Of a DNA stretch of 64,000 nt, positions 48,235 through 62,650 are shown piece by piece. A model generated the notes under the pieces. That model was not told where the DNA came from, did no database searches, and was given only the letters and a program-made list of their open reading frames with translations. The position numbers and the translations under genes are program-made. Source of the DNA: Megachile rotundata (lineage: Eukaryota > Arthropoda > Insecta > Hymenoptera > Megachilidae); contig NC_134997.1 of the NCBI RefSeq assembly GCF_050947335.1, positions 2,170,001 through 2,234,000 of the forward strand. Reading direction: 5' to 3'. The stretch's first letter is position 1. Each line of letters starts with the position of its first letter.

Positions 48235-48425
48235 TCACAATCGCACTATCACAATCGCACTATCACAATCGCACTATCACAATCGCACAATCACAATCGC
48301 ACAATCACAATCGCGCAGTCCCAATCGCACTGTCACAATCGCACTGTCACAATCGCACTGTCACAATCGCACTGTCACAATCGCACAATCACAATCGCAC
48401 AATCACAATCGCACTATCACAATCG
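48235..48425. repeat. Actatc/actgtc block, copy 2
   Basis: Same arrangement as 22,660-22,870 but with four cactgtc units (48,328, 48,342, 48,356, 48,370) against three. Offset from 22,760 is 25,568. Confidence 0.9.
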
Positions 48426-48570
48426 CACAATCACGATTACACAATCACGATCACAGAATCCTAATCACACAATCAGGATCACACAATCACGATCACATAA
48501 TCACGGTCACACAATCACGGTCACACAATCACGATCAAACAATCACGATCACACAATCACGACCACACAG

Positions 48571-48690
48571 TCGCAATCACACAATCGCAATCACACAATC
48601 GCAATCACACAATCGCAATCACACAATCGCAATCACACAATCGCAATCACACAATCGCAATCACACAATCGCAATCACACAATCGCAATA
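48571..48690. repeat. TCGCAATC run, 9 copies
   Basis: Every 14 bp from 48,571 to 48,683. The matching run at 41,121 has 8, which accounts for the change in offset from 7,450 to 7,464. Confidence 0.93.
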
Positions 48691-49768
48691 ACACAATCAC
48701 AATCACACAATCACTATAACACATTCACACAATCACGATCACACAATCACAATCACACAGTCACACAATCACATTCACAATCACAATCACAATCACAATC
48801 ACAATCACAATCACAATCACAATCACACAATCACACAGTCACAATTACTCAATCACGATCACACAATCCCGATCACACAGTCACGAGCACGCAATCACGA
48901 TCACACAATCACGGTCGCACAATCACAATCACACAGTCACACTATCACAATCACAATCACAATCACACATACACAATCACACAGTCACACACACACAATC
49001 ACTATCAGACAATCACAATCACATAATCACACAGTCACACAAACACAATCACAATCACACAATCACAATCACACAATCACAATCACACAATCACAATCAC
49101 ACAATCACAATCACACAATCACAATCACACAATCACAGTCACACAATCACAATCACACAATCGCACAGTCACAATCCCACAATCACGATCACCCAATCAC
49201 GATCACCCAATCACGATCACACAATCACGATCACACAATCACGATCACACAATCACGATCACACAATCACACAGTCACAATCCCACAATCACGATCACAC
49301 AATCACGACCACACAGTCACAATCACACAATCGCAATCACAATCCCACAATCACAATCACACAATCACATTCACACAATCACAATCACACAACCCCAACC
49401 ACACAATCCCACAGTCACAATCCCACAATCACGATCACACAATCACGACCACACAGTCACGATCACACAATCGCCATCACACAATCACAATCACACAACC
49501 ACAATCACACAATCACAACCACACAATCACAATCACACAATCACAATCACGATCACACAATCACGATCACACAATCACCATCACACAATCACGATCACAA
49601 AATCACGATCACAATCACGATCACACAATCACGATTACACAATCACGATCACAGAATCCTAATCACACAATCAGGATCACATAATCACGATCACATAATC
49701 ACGGTCACACAATCACGGTCACACAATCACGATCAAACAATCACGATCACACAATCACGACCACACAG

Positions 49769-49888
49769 TCGCAATCACACAATCGCAATCACACAATCGC
49801 AGTCACACAATCGCAATCACACAATCGCAATCACACAATCGCAATCACACAATCGCAATCACACAATCGCAATCACACAATCGCAATC
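49769..49888. repeat. TCGCAATC run, 9 copies
   Basis: Every 14 bp from 49,769 to 49,881, followed by acaaccac. It matches 57,057 exactly in number. Confidence 0.92.
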
Positions 49889-50055
49889 ACACAACCACAA
49901 CCACACAATCACACAGTCAGAATCCCACAATCACGATCACCCAATCACGATCACGCAATCACGATCACACAATCACGATCACACTATCACGATCACAGTA
50001 TCACGATCACACAATCACAGTCACACAATCACAATCACACAGTCACACAATCACA

Positions 50056-50119
50056 ATCACAATCACAATCACAATCACAATCACAATCACAATCACAATC
50101 ACAATCACAATCACAATCA
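50056..50119. repeat. Pure hexamer (acaatc) tract
   Basis: About ten to eleven uninterrupted acaatc hexamers with no 8-mer. A matching tract lies at about 57,344-57,407. In translation such tracts give a plain dipeptide repeat. Confidence 0.88.
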
Positions 50120-50237
50120 TACAATCACAGTCACAATCGCACAATCACGATCACACAAGCACGATCACACAGTCACACTATCACAATCACAATCACAATC
50201 ACACAATCACAACCAAACAATCACAATCAAACAATCA

Positions 50238-50383
50238 CGATCGCACAATCACGATCGCACAATCACGATCGCACAATCACGATCGCACAACCACGATCGC
50301 ACAATCACGATCGCACAATCACGATCGCACAATCACGATCGCACAATCACGATCGCACAATCACGATCGCACAATCACGATCG
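50238..50383. repeat. CGATCG run, 11 copies
   Basis: Matches 42,654 plus 7,584, with the same aaccac spacer. Confidence 0.93.
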
Positions 50384-51303
50384 CACAATCACGATCACAC
50401 AATCACAACCACACAATCACACAGTCACAATCCCACAATCACGATCACACAATCGCAATCACAATCCCACAATCACAATGACACAATCACAGTCACGATC
50501 ACACAATCACAATCACACAATCTCAATCCCACAATCACAATCGCACAATCACAATCGCACTATCACAATCGCACTATCACAATCGCACTATCACAACCGC
50601 ACTATCACAATCACACGATCACAATCACACGATGACAATCACACTATCACGATCACACAATCACAGTCACACCATCACAATCACACAGTCACACAATCAC
50701 AATCACACAATCACAGTCACGATCACACAATCACAATCACACAATCTCAATCCCACAATCACAATCACACAATCACAGTCACACAATCACAATCACACAA
50801 TCACACAGTCACGATCCCACAATCACGATCACACAATCACGATCACACAATCACGATCACACAATCACGATCACACAATCACAATCACACAATCACGATC
50901 ACACAATCACAATCACACAACCACAACCACACAATCAAACAGTCACAATCCCACAATCACGATCACACAATCACGACCACACAGTCACAATCACACAATC
51001 GCAATCACAATCCCACAATCCCACAATCACAATCACACAATCACAGTCACACAATCACAATCACACAACCACAACCACACAATCACACAGTCAGAATCCC
51101 ACAATCACGATCACCCAATCACGATCACGCAATCACGATCACCCAATCACGATCACACTATCACGATCACAGTATCACGATCACACAATCACAGTCACAC
51201 AATCACAATCACACAATCACAATAACACATTCACACAATCACGATCACACAATCACAATCACACAGTCACACAATCACAATCACAATCACAATCACAATC
51301 ACA

Positions 51304-53177
51304 ATGACAATCACAATCACACAATCACACAGTCACAATTACTCAATCACGATCACACAATCCCGATCACACAGTCACGATCACGCAATCACGATCACAC
51401 AATCACCGTCACACAATCACAATCACACAGTCACACTATCACAATCACAATCACAATCACAACCAAACAATCACAATCAAACAATCACGATCGCACAATC
51501 ACGATCGCACAATCACGATCGCACAATCACGATCGCACAATCACGATCGCACAATCACGATCGCACAATCACGATCGCACAATCACGATCGCACAATCAC
51601 GATCGCACAATCACGATCGCACAATCACGATCACACAATCACAACCACACAATCACACAGTCACAATCCCACAATCACGATCACACAATCGCAATCACAA
51701 TCCCACAATCACAATGACACAATCACCGTCACGATCACACAATCACAATCACACAATCTCAATCCCACAATCACAATCGCACAATCACAATCGCACTATC
51801 ACAATCGCACTATCACAATCGCACTATCACAACCGCACTATCACAATCACACGATCACAATCACACGATGACAATCACACTATCACGATCACACAATCAC
51901 AGTCACACAATCACAATCACACAGTCACACAATCACAATCACACAATCACAGTCACGATCACACAATCACAATCACACAATCTCAATCCCACAATCACAA
52001 TCACACAATCACAGTCACACAATCACACAGTCACGATCCCACAATCACGATCCCACAATCACGATCACACAATCACGATCACACAATCACGACCACACAA
52101 TCACGATGACACAATCACGATCACACAATCACAATCACACAATCACAATCACACAATCGCAATCCCACAATAGCAATCATTCAATCGCAATCACACAATC
52201 GCAATCACACAAACGCAATCACACGATCGCAATCACACGATCGCAATCACACGATCGCAATCACACGATCGCAATCACACGATCGCAATCACACGATCGC
52301 AATCAGACGATCGCAATCACACGATCGCAATCACACGATCGCAATCACACGATCACAATCACACGATCACAATCACACTATCACGATCACACAATCACAG
52401 TCACACAATCACAATCACACAGTCACACAATCACAATCACACAATCACAGTCACTATCACACAATCACAATCACACAATCTCAATCCCACAATCACAATC
52501 ACACAATCACAGTCACACAATCACAATCACACAATCACACAGTCACGATCCCACAATCACGATCACACAATCACGATCACACAATCACGATCACACAATC
52601 ACAATCACACAATCACGATCACACAATCACGATCACACAATCACGACCACACAATCACGAACACACAATCACGATCACACTATCACGATGACACAATCAC
52701 GATCACACAATCACGATCACACAATCACGATCACACAATCACGATCACACAATCACAATCACACAATCACGATCACACAATCACAATCACACAACCACAA
52801 CCACACAATCACACAGTCACAATCCCACAATCACGATCACACAATCACGACCACACAGTCACAATCACACAATCGCAATCACAATCCCACAATCCCACAA
52901 TCACAATCACACAATCACAGTCACACAATCACAATCACACAACCACAACCACACAATCACACAGTCAGAATCCCACAATCACGATCACCCAATCACGATC
53001 ACGCAATCACGATCACCCAATCACGATCACACTATCACGATCACAGTATCACGATCACACAATCACAGTCACACAATCACAATCACACAATCACAATAAC
53101 ACATTCACACAATCACGATCACACAATCACAATCACACAGTCACACAATCACAATCACAATCACAATCACAATCACA
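51304..53177. repeat. 1,874-bp late-family HOR, copy A
   Basis: From atgacaatc at 51,304 to 53,178. It has 10 CGATCG units (51,488) and 9 reciprocal units (52,224). The marker reads aattactcaa. Confidence 0.94.
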
Positions 53178-55051
53178 ATGACAATCACAATCACACAATC
53201 ACACAGTCACAATTACTCGATCACGATCACACAATCCCGATCACACAGTCACGATCACGCAATCACGATCACACAATCACCGTCACACAATCACAATCAC
53301 ACAGTCACACTATCACAATCACAATCACAATCACAACCAAACAATCACAATCAAACAATCACGATCGCACAATCACGATCGCACAATCACGATCGCACAA
53401 TCACGATCGCACAATCACGATCGCACAATCACGATCGCACAATCACGATCGCACAATCACGATCGCACAATCACGATCGCACAATCACGATCGCACAATC
53501 ACGATCACACAATCACAACCACACAATCACACAGTCACAATCCCACAATCACGATCACACAATCGCAATCACAATCCCTCAATCACAATGACACAATCAC
53601 CGTCACGATCACACAATCACAATCACACAATCTCAATCCCACAATCACAATCGCACAATCACAATCGCACTATCACAATCGCACTATCACAATCGCACTA
53701 TCACAACCGCACTATCACAATCACACGATCACAATCACACGATGACAATCACACTATCACGATCACACAATCACAGTCACACAATCACAATCACACAGTC
53801 ACACAATCACAATCACACAATCACAGTCACGATCACACAATCACAATCACACAATCTCAATCCCACAATCACAATCACACAATCACAGTCACACAATCAC
53901 ACAGTCACGATCCCACAATCACGATCCCACAATCACGATCACACAATCACGATCACACAATCACGACCACACAATCACGATGACACAATCACGATCACAC
54001 AATCACAATCACACAATCACAATCACACAATCGCAATCCCACAATCGCAATCATTCAATCGCAATCACACAATCGCAATCACACAAACGCAATCACACGA
54101 TCGCAATCACACGATCGCAATCACACGATCGCAATCACACGATCGCAATCACACGATCGCAATCACACGATCGCAATCAGACGATCGCAATCACACGATC
54201 GCAATCACACGATCGCAATCACACGATCACAATCACACGATCACAATCACACTATCACGATCACACAATCACAGTCACACAATCACAATCACACAGTCAC
54301 ACAATCACAATCACACAATCACAGTCACTATCACACAATCACAATCACACAATCTCAATCCCACAATCACAATCACACAATCACAGTCACACAATCACAA
54401 TCACACAATCACACAGTCACGATCCCACAATCACGATCACACAATCACGATCACACAATCACGATCACACAATCACAATCACACAATCACGATCACACAA
54501 TCACGATCACACAATCACGACCACACAATCACGAACACACAATCACGATCACACTATCACGATGACACAATCACGATCACACAATCACGATCACACAATC
54601 ACGATCACACAATCACGATCACACAATCACAATCACACAATCACGATCACACAATCACAATCACACAACCACAACCACACAATCACACAGTCACAATCCC
54701 ACAATCACGATCACACAATCACGACCACACAGTCACAATCACACAATCGCAATCACAATCCCACAATCCCACAATCACAATCACACAATCACAGTCACAC
54801 AATCACAATCACACAACCACAACCACACAATCACACAGTCAGAATCCCACAATCACGATCACCCAATCACGATCACGCAATCACGATCACCCAATCACGA
54901 TCACACTATCACGATCACAGTATCACGATCACACAATCACAGTCACACAATCACAATCACACAATCACAATAACACATTCACACAATCACGATCACACAA
55001 TCACAATCACACAGTCACACAATCACAATCACAATCACAATCACAATCACA
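53178..55051. repeat. 1,874-bp late-family HOR, copy B
   Basis: Tandem to copy A with identical length, 10 CGATCG units (53,362) and 9 reciprocal units (54,098). Its marker reads aattactcga instead of aattactcaa, so it is not an error-free repeat of copy A. Confidence 0.94.
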
Positions 55052-55235
55052 ATGACAATCACAATCACACAATCACACAGTCACAATTACTCGATCACGA
55101 TCACACAATCCCGATCACACAGTCACGATCACGCAATCACGATCACACAATCACCGTCACACAATCACAATCACACAGTCACACTATCACAATCACAATC
55201 ACAATCACAACCAAACAATCACAATCAAACAATCA

Positions 55236-55339
55236 CGATCGCACAATCACGATCGCACAATCACGATCGCACAATCACGATCGCACAATCACGATCGCAC
55301 AATCACGATCGCACAATCACGATCGCACAATCACGATCG
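55236..55339. repeat. CGATCG run, 8 copies
   Basis: CGATCG every 14 bp from 55,236 to 55,334. The matching runs at 45,764 and 60,956 have 11, a 42-bp difference that equals the length difference of the surrounding open frame (446 against 460 codons). Confidence 0.93.
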
Positions 55340-57056
55340 CACAATCACGATCACACAATCACAACCACACAATCACACAGTCACAATCCCACAATCACGA
55401 TCACACAATCGCAATCACAATCCCACAATCACAATGACACAATCACAGTCACGATCACACAATCACAATCACACAATCTCAATCCCACAATCACAATCGC
55501 ACAATCACAATCGCACTATCACAATCGCACTATCACAATCACACAATCACAATCACACAACCACAATCACACAACCTCAATCACACAATCACGATCCCAA
55601 AATCACAACCACACAATCACAGTCACACAATCACGATCACACAATCACAATCACACAGTCACACAATCACAATCACACAATCACACAGTCACAATCCCAC
55701 AATTGCGATCACACAATCACGATCACACAATTACGAAGACACAATCACGCTCACACAATCACGATCACACAATCACTATCACACAATCACTATCACACAA
55801 TCACGATCACACAATCACGATCATACAACCACAACCACACAATCACACAGTCACAATCCCACAATCACGATCACACAATCACAACCACACAGTCACAATC
55901 ACACAATCGCAATCACAATCCCACAATCACAATCACACAATCACAGTCACACAATCACAATCACACAATCACAATCACACAACCACAACCACACAATCAC
56001 ACAGTCACAATCCCACAATCACGATCACACAATCACGACCACACTATCACGATCACACAATCACAGTCACACAATCACAATCACACAGTCACACAATCAC
56101 AATCACAGTCACAATCACAATCACAATCACACAATCACAGTCACGATCACACAATCACAGTCACACAATCACAATCACACAGTCACACAATCATAATCAC
56201 AATCACAATCACAATCACAGTCACACAATCACAATCACACAGTCACACAATCATAATCACAATCACAATCACAATCACAATCACACAATCACAGTCACGA
56301 TCACACAATCACAATCACACAATCACAATCCCACAATCACGATCACACAATCACGATCACACAGTCACGATCACACAATCACGATCACATAATCACGATC
56401 ACACAATCACAGTCACACAATCACAATCACACAATCACGATCACACAATCACGATCACACAATCACGATTACACAATCACGATCACACAATCACGATCAC
56501 ACAATCACAGTCACACAATCACAATCACACAATCACACAATCACGATCACACAATCACGATCACACAATCACGATCACACAATCACGATCACACAATCAC
56601 GATCACACAATCACGATCACACAATCACAATCCCACAACCACAATCACACAATCACATTCACACAATCACAATCACACAACCCCAACCACACAATCCCAC
56701 AGTCACAATCCCACAATCACGATCACACAATCACGACCACACAGTCACGATCACACAATCGCCATCACACAATCACAATCACACAACCACAATCACACAA
56801 TCACAACCACACAATCACAATCACACAATCACAATCACGATCACACAATCACGATCACACAATCACCATCACACAATCACGATCACAAAATCACGATCAC
56901 AATCACGATCACACAATCACGATTACACAATCACGATCACAGAATCCTAATCACACAATCAGGATCACATAATCACGATCACATAATCACGGTCACACAA
57001 TCACGGTCACACAATCACGATCAAACAATCACGATCACACAATCACGACCACACAG

Positions 57057-57176
57057 TCGCAATCACACAATCGCAATCACACAATCGCAGTCACACAATC
57101 GCAATCACACAATCGCAATCACACAATCGCAATCACACAATCGCAATCACACAATCGCAATCACACAATCGCAATC
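57057..57176. repeat. TCGCAATC run, 9 copies
   Basis: Matches 49,769 plus 7,288 with the same copy number. Confidence 0.92.
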
Positions 57177-57845
57177 ACACAACCACAACCACACAATCAC
57201 ACAGTCAGAATCCCACAATCACGATCACCCAATCACGATCACGCAATCACGATCACACAATCACGATCACACTATCACGATCACAGTATCACGATCACAC
57301 AATCACAGTCACACAATCACAATCACACAGTCACACAATCACAATCACAATCACAATCACAATCACAATCACAATCACAATCACAATCACAATCACAATC
57401 ACAATCATACAATCACAGTCACAATCGCACAATCACGATCACACAAGCACGATCACACAGTCGCGATCACACAGTTGCGATCACACAATCACAATCACAC
57501 AATCACAATCACACAATCGCAATAACACAATCGCAATAACACAATCACAATCACACAATCCCAATCACACAATCACAATAACACATTCACACAATCACGA
57601 TCACACAATCACAATCACACAGTCACACAATCACAATCACAATCACAATCACAATGACAATCACAATCACACAATCACACAGTCACAATTACTCAATCAC
57701 GATCACACAATCCCGATCACACAGTCACGATCACGCAATCACGATCACACAATCACCGTCACACAATCACAATCACACAGTCACACTATCACAATCACAA
57801 TCACAATCACACAATCACAACCAAACAATCACAATCAAACAATCA

Positions 57846-57991
57846 CGATCGCACAATCACGATCGCACAATCACGATCGCACAATCACGATCGCACAACC
57901 ACGATCGCACAATCACGATCGCACAATCACGATCGCACAATCACGATCGCACAATCACGATCGCACAATCACGATCGCACAATCACGATCG
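57846..57991. repeat. CGATCG run, 11 copies
   Basis: Matches 42,654 plus 15,192. Confidence 0.93.
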
Positions 57992-58911
57992 CACAATCAC
58001 GATCACACAATCACAACCACACAATCACACAGTCACAATCCCACAATCACGATCACACAATCGCAATCACAATCCCACAATCACAATGACACAATCACAG
58101 TCACGATCACACAATCACAATCACACAATCTCAATCCCACAATCACAATCGCACAATCACAATCGCACTATCACAATCGCACTATCACAATCGCACTATC
58201 ACAACCGCACTATCACAATCACACGATCACAATCACACGATGACAATCACACTATCACGATCACACAATCACAGTCACACAATCACAATCACACAGTCAC
58301 ACAATCACAATCACACAATCACAGTCACGATCACACAATCACAATCACACAATCTCAATCCCACAATCACAATCACACAATCACAGTCACACAATCACAA
58401 TCACACAATCACACAGTCACGATCCCACAATCACGATCACACAATCACGATCACACAATCACGATCACACAATCACGATCACACAATCACAATCACACAA
58501 TCACGATCACACAATCACAATCACACAACCACAACCACACAATCAAACAGTCACAATCCCACAATCACGATCACACAATCACGACCACACAGTCACAATC
58601 ACACAATCGCAATCACAATCCCACAATCCCACAATCACAATCACACAATCACAGTCACACAATCACAATCACACAACCACAACCACACAATCACACAGTC
58701 AGAATCCCACAATCACGATCACCCAATCACGATCACGCAATCACGATCACCCAATCACGATCACACTATCACGATCACAGTATCACGATCACACAATCAC
58801 AGTCACACAATCACAATCACACAATCACAATAACACATTCACACAATCACGATCACACAATCACAATCACACAGTCACACAATCACAATCACAATCACAA
58901 TCACAATCACA

Positions 58912-60771
58912 ATGACAATCACAATCACACAATCACACAGTCACAATTACTCAATCACGATCACACAATCCCGATCACACAGTCACGATCACGCAATCAC
59001 GATCACACAATCACCGTCACACAATCACAATCACACAGTCACACTATCACAATCACAATCACAATCACAACCAAACAATCACAATCAAACAATCACGATC
59101 GCACAATCACGATCGCACAATCACGATCGCACAATCACGATCGCACAATCACGATCGCACAATCACGATCGCACAATCACGATCGCACAATCACGATCGC
59201 ACAATCACGATCGCACAATCACGATCACACAATCACAACCACACAATCACACAGTCACAATCCCACAATCACGATCACACAATCGCAATCACAATCCCAC
59301 AATCACAATGACACAATCACCGTCACGATCACACAATCACAATCACACAATCTCAATCCCACAATCACAATCGCACAATCACAATCGCACTATCACAATC
59401 GCACTATCACAATCGCACTATCACAACCGCACTATCACAATCACACGATCACAATCACACGATGACAATCACACTATCACGATCACACAATCACAGTCAC
59501 ACAATCACAATCACACAGTCACACAATCACAATCACACAATCACAGTCACGATCACACATTCACAATCACACAATCTCAATCCCACAATCACAATCACAC
59601 AATCACAGTCACACAATCACACAGTCACGATCCCACAATCACGATCCCACAATCACGATCACACAATCACGATCACACAATCACGACCACACAATCACGA
59701 TGACACAATCACGATCACACAATCACAATCACACAATCACAATCACACAATCGCAATCCCACAATCGCAATCATTCAATCGCAATCACACAATCGCAATC
59801 ACACAAACGCAATCACACGATCGCAATCACACGATCGCAATCACACGATCGCAATCACACGATCGCAATCACACGATCGCAATCACACGATCGCAATCAG
59901 ACGATCGCAATCACACGATCGCAATCACACGATCGCAATCACACGATCACAATCACACGATCACAATCACACTATCACGATCACACAATCACAGTCACAC
60001 AATCACAATCACACAGTCACACAATCACAATCACACAATCACAGTCACTATCACACAATCACAATCACACAATCTCAATCCCACAATCACAATCACACAA
60101 TCACAGTCACACAATCACAATCACACAATCACACAGTCACGATCCCACAATCACGATCACACAATCACGATCACACAATCACGATCACACAATCACAATC
60201 ACACAATCACGATCACACAATCACGATCACACAATCACGACCACACAATCACGAACACACAATCACGATCACACTATCACGATGACACAATCACGATCAC
60301 ACAATCACGATCACACAATCACGATCACACAATCACGATCACACAATCACAATCACACAATCACGATCACACAATCACAATCACACAACCACAACCACAC
60401 AATCACACAGTCACAATCCCACAATCACGATCACACAATCACGACCACACAGTCACAATCACACAATCGCAATCACAATCCCACAATCCCACAATCACAA
60501 TCACACAATCACAGTCACACAATCACAATCACACAACCACAACCACACAATCACACAGTCAGAATCCCACAATCACGATCACCCAATCACGATCACGCAA
60601 TCACGATCACCCAATCACGATCACACTATCACGATCACAGTATCACGATCACACAATCACAGTCACACAATCACAATCACACAATCACAATAACACATTC
60701 ACACAATCACGATCACACAATCACAATCACACAGTCACACAATCACAATCACAATCACAATCACAATCACA
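58912..60771. repeat. 1,860-bp late-family HOR
   Basis: Same length as 43,720-45,579, with 9 CGATCG units (59,096-59,213) and 9 reciprocal units (59,818-59,935). Confidence 0.93.
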
Positions 60772-60955
60772 ATGACAATCACAATCACACAATCACACAG
60801 TCACAATTACTCGATCACGATCACACAATCCCGATCACACAGTCACGATCACGCAATCACGATCACACAATCACCGTCACACAATCACAATCACACAGTC
60901 ACACTATCACAATCACAATCACAATCACAACCAAACAATCACAATCAAACAATCA

Positions 60956-61101
60956 CGATCGCACAATCACGATCGCACAATCACGATCGCACAATCACGA
61001 TCGCACAATCACGATCGCACAATCACGATCGCACAATCACGATCGCACAATCACGATCGCACAATCACGATCGCACAATCACGATCGCACAATCACGATC
61101 G
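60956..61101. repeat. CGATCG run, 11 copies
   Basis: CGATCG every 14 bp from 60,956 to 61,096, matching 45,764 plus 15,192. Confidence 0.93.
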
Positions 61102-62160
61102 CACAATCACGATCACACAATCACAACCACACAATCACACAGTCACAATCCCACAATCACGATCACACAATCGCAATCACAATCCCACAATCACAATGAC
61201 ACAATCACAGTCACGATCACACAATCACAATCACACAATCTCAATCCCACAATCACAATCGCACAATCACAATCGCACTATCACAATCGCACTATCACAA
61301 TCACACAATCACAATCACACAACCACAATCACACAACCTCAATCACACAATCACGATCCCAAAATCACAACCACACAATCACAGTCACACAATCACGATC
61401 ACACAATCACAATCACACAGTCACACAATCACAATCACACAATCACACAGTCACAATCCCACAATTGCGATCACACAATCACGATCACACAATTACGAAG
61501 ACACAATCACGCTCACACAATCACGATCACACAATCACTATCACACAATCACTATCACACAATCACGATCACACAATCACGATCATACAACCACAACCAC
61601 ACAATCACACAGTCACAATCCCACAATCACGATCACACAATCACAACCACACAGTCACAATCACACAATCGCAATCACAATCCCACAATCACAATCACAC
61701 AATCACAGTCACACAATCACAATCACACAATCACAATCACACAACCACAACCACACAATCACACAGTCACAATCCCACAATCACGATCACACAATCACGA
61801 CCACACTATCACGATCACACAATCACAGTCACACAATCACAATCACACAGTCACACAATCACAATCACAGTCACAATCACAATCACAATCACACAATCAC
61901 AGTCACGATCACACAATCACAGTCACACAATCACAATCACACAGTCACACAATCATAATCACAATCACAATCACAATCACAGTCACACAATCACAATCAC
62001 ACAGTCACACAATCATAATCACAATCACAATCACAATCACAATCACACAATCACAGTCACGATCACACAATCACAATCACACAATCACAATCCCACAATC
62101 ACGATCACACAATCACGATCACACAGTCACGATCACACAATCACGATCACATAATCACGA

Positions 62161-62650
62161 TGACACAATCACGATCACACAATCACAATCACACAATCAC
62201 AATCACACAATCGCAATCCCACAATCGCAATCATACAATCGCAATCACACAATCGCAATCACACAAACGCAATCACACGATCGCAATCACACGATCGCAA
62301 TCACACGATCGCAATCACACGATCGCAATCACACGATCGCAATCAGACGATCGCAATCACACGATCGCAATCACACGATCGCAATCACACGATCACAATC
62401 ACACGATCACAATCACACTATCACGATCACACAATCACAGTCACACAATCACAATCACACAGTCACACAATCACAATCACACAATCACAGTCACTATCAC
62501 ACAATCACAATCACACAATCTCAATCCCACAATCACAATCACACAATCACAGTCACACAATCACAATCACACAATCACACAGTCACGATCCCACAATCAC
62601 GATCACACAATCACGATCACACAATCACAATCACACAATCACGATCACAC
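62161..62650. repeat. Segment homologous to about 34,892-35,400
   Basis: After cataatcacg the sequence switches to the atgacac, atacaatcgc and acacgatcgcaatc order of the 32.9-, 34.9- and 37.4-kb copies, with 8 reciprocal CGATCG units (62,278-62,381). Versions 1 and 2 instead continue with gatcacac here. Confidence 0.88.

Larger units (their letters stand above)
40975..48424. repeat. About 7.5-kb super-repeat, version 1
   Basis: tcacgattac at 40,981 recurs at 48,431 (offset 7,450). The offset is 7,464 at agaatccta (42,188) and 7,584 from 42,587 onward. It contains tcgcaatc runs (8 copies at 41,121 and at 42,305), late-family HORs at 42,462, 43,720, 45,580 and 47,572, and ends with an actatc/actgtc block. 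Confidence 0.88.
48425..56624. repeat. Super-repeat, version 2 (extra HOR, 320-bp deletion)
   Basis: Matches version 1 from 48,431. It carries three successive atgacaatc HOR starts (51,304, 53,178, 55,052), one more than version 1. At about 50,170 it lacks 320 bp present in version 3 at 57,459-57,778: the offset between them jumps from 7,288 to 7,608. Confidence 0.88.
56625..62160. repeat. Super-repeat, version 3 (left part missing)
   Basis: acattc at 56,655 matches 49,367 (offset 7,288), so it lacks about the first 0.9 kb of version 2. From about 57,605 to 62,155 it matches 42,413-46,963 at a constant offset of 15,192 (markers 57,654, 58,912 and 60,772 against 42,462, 43,720 and 45,580). 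Confidence 0.9.
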
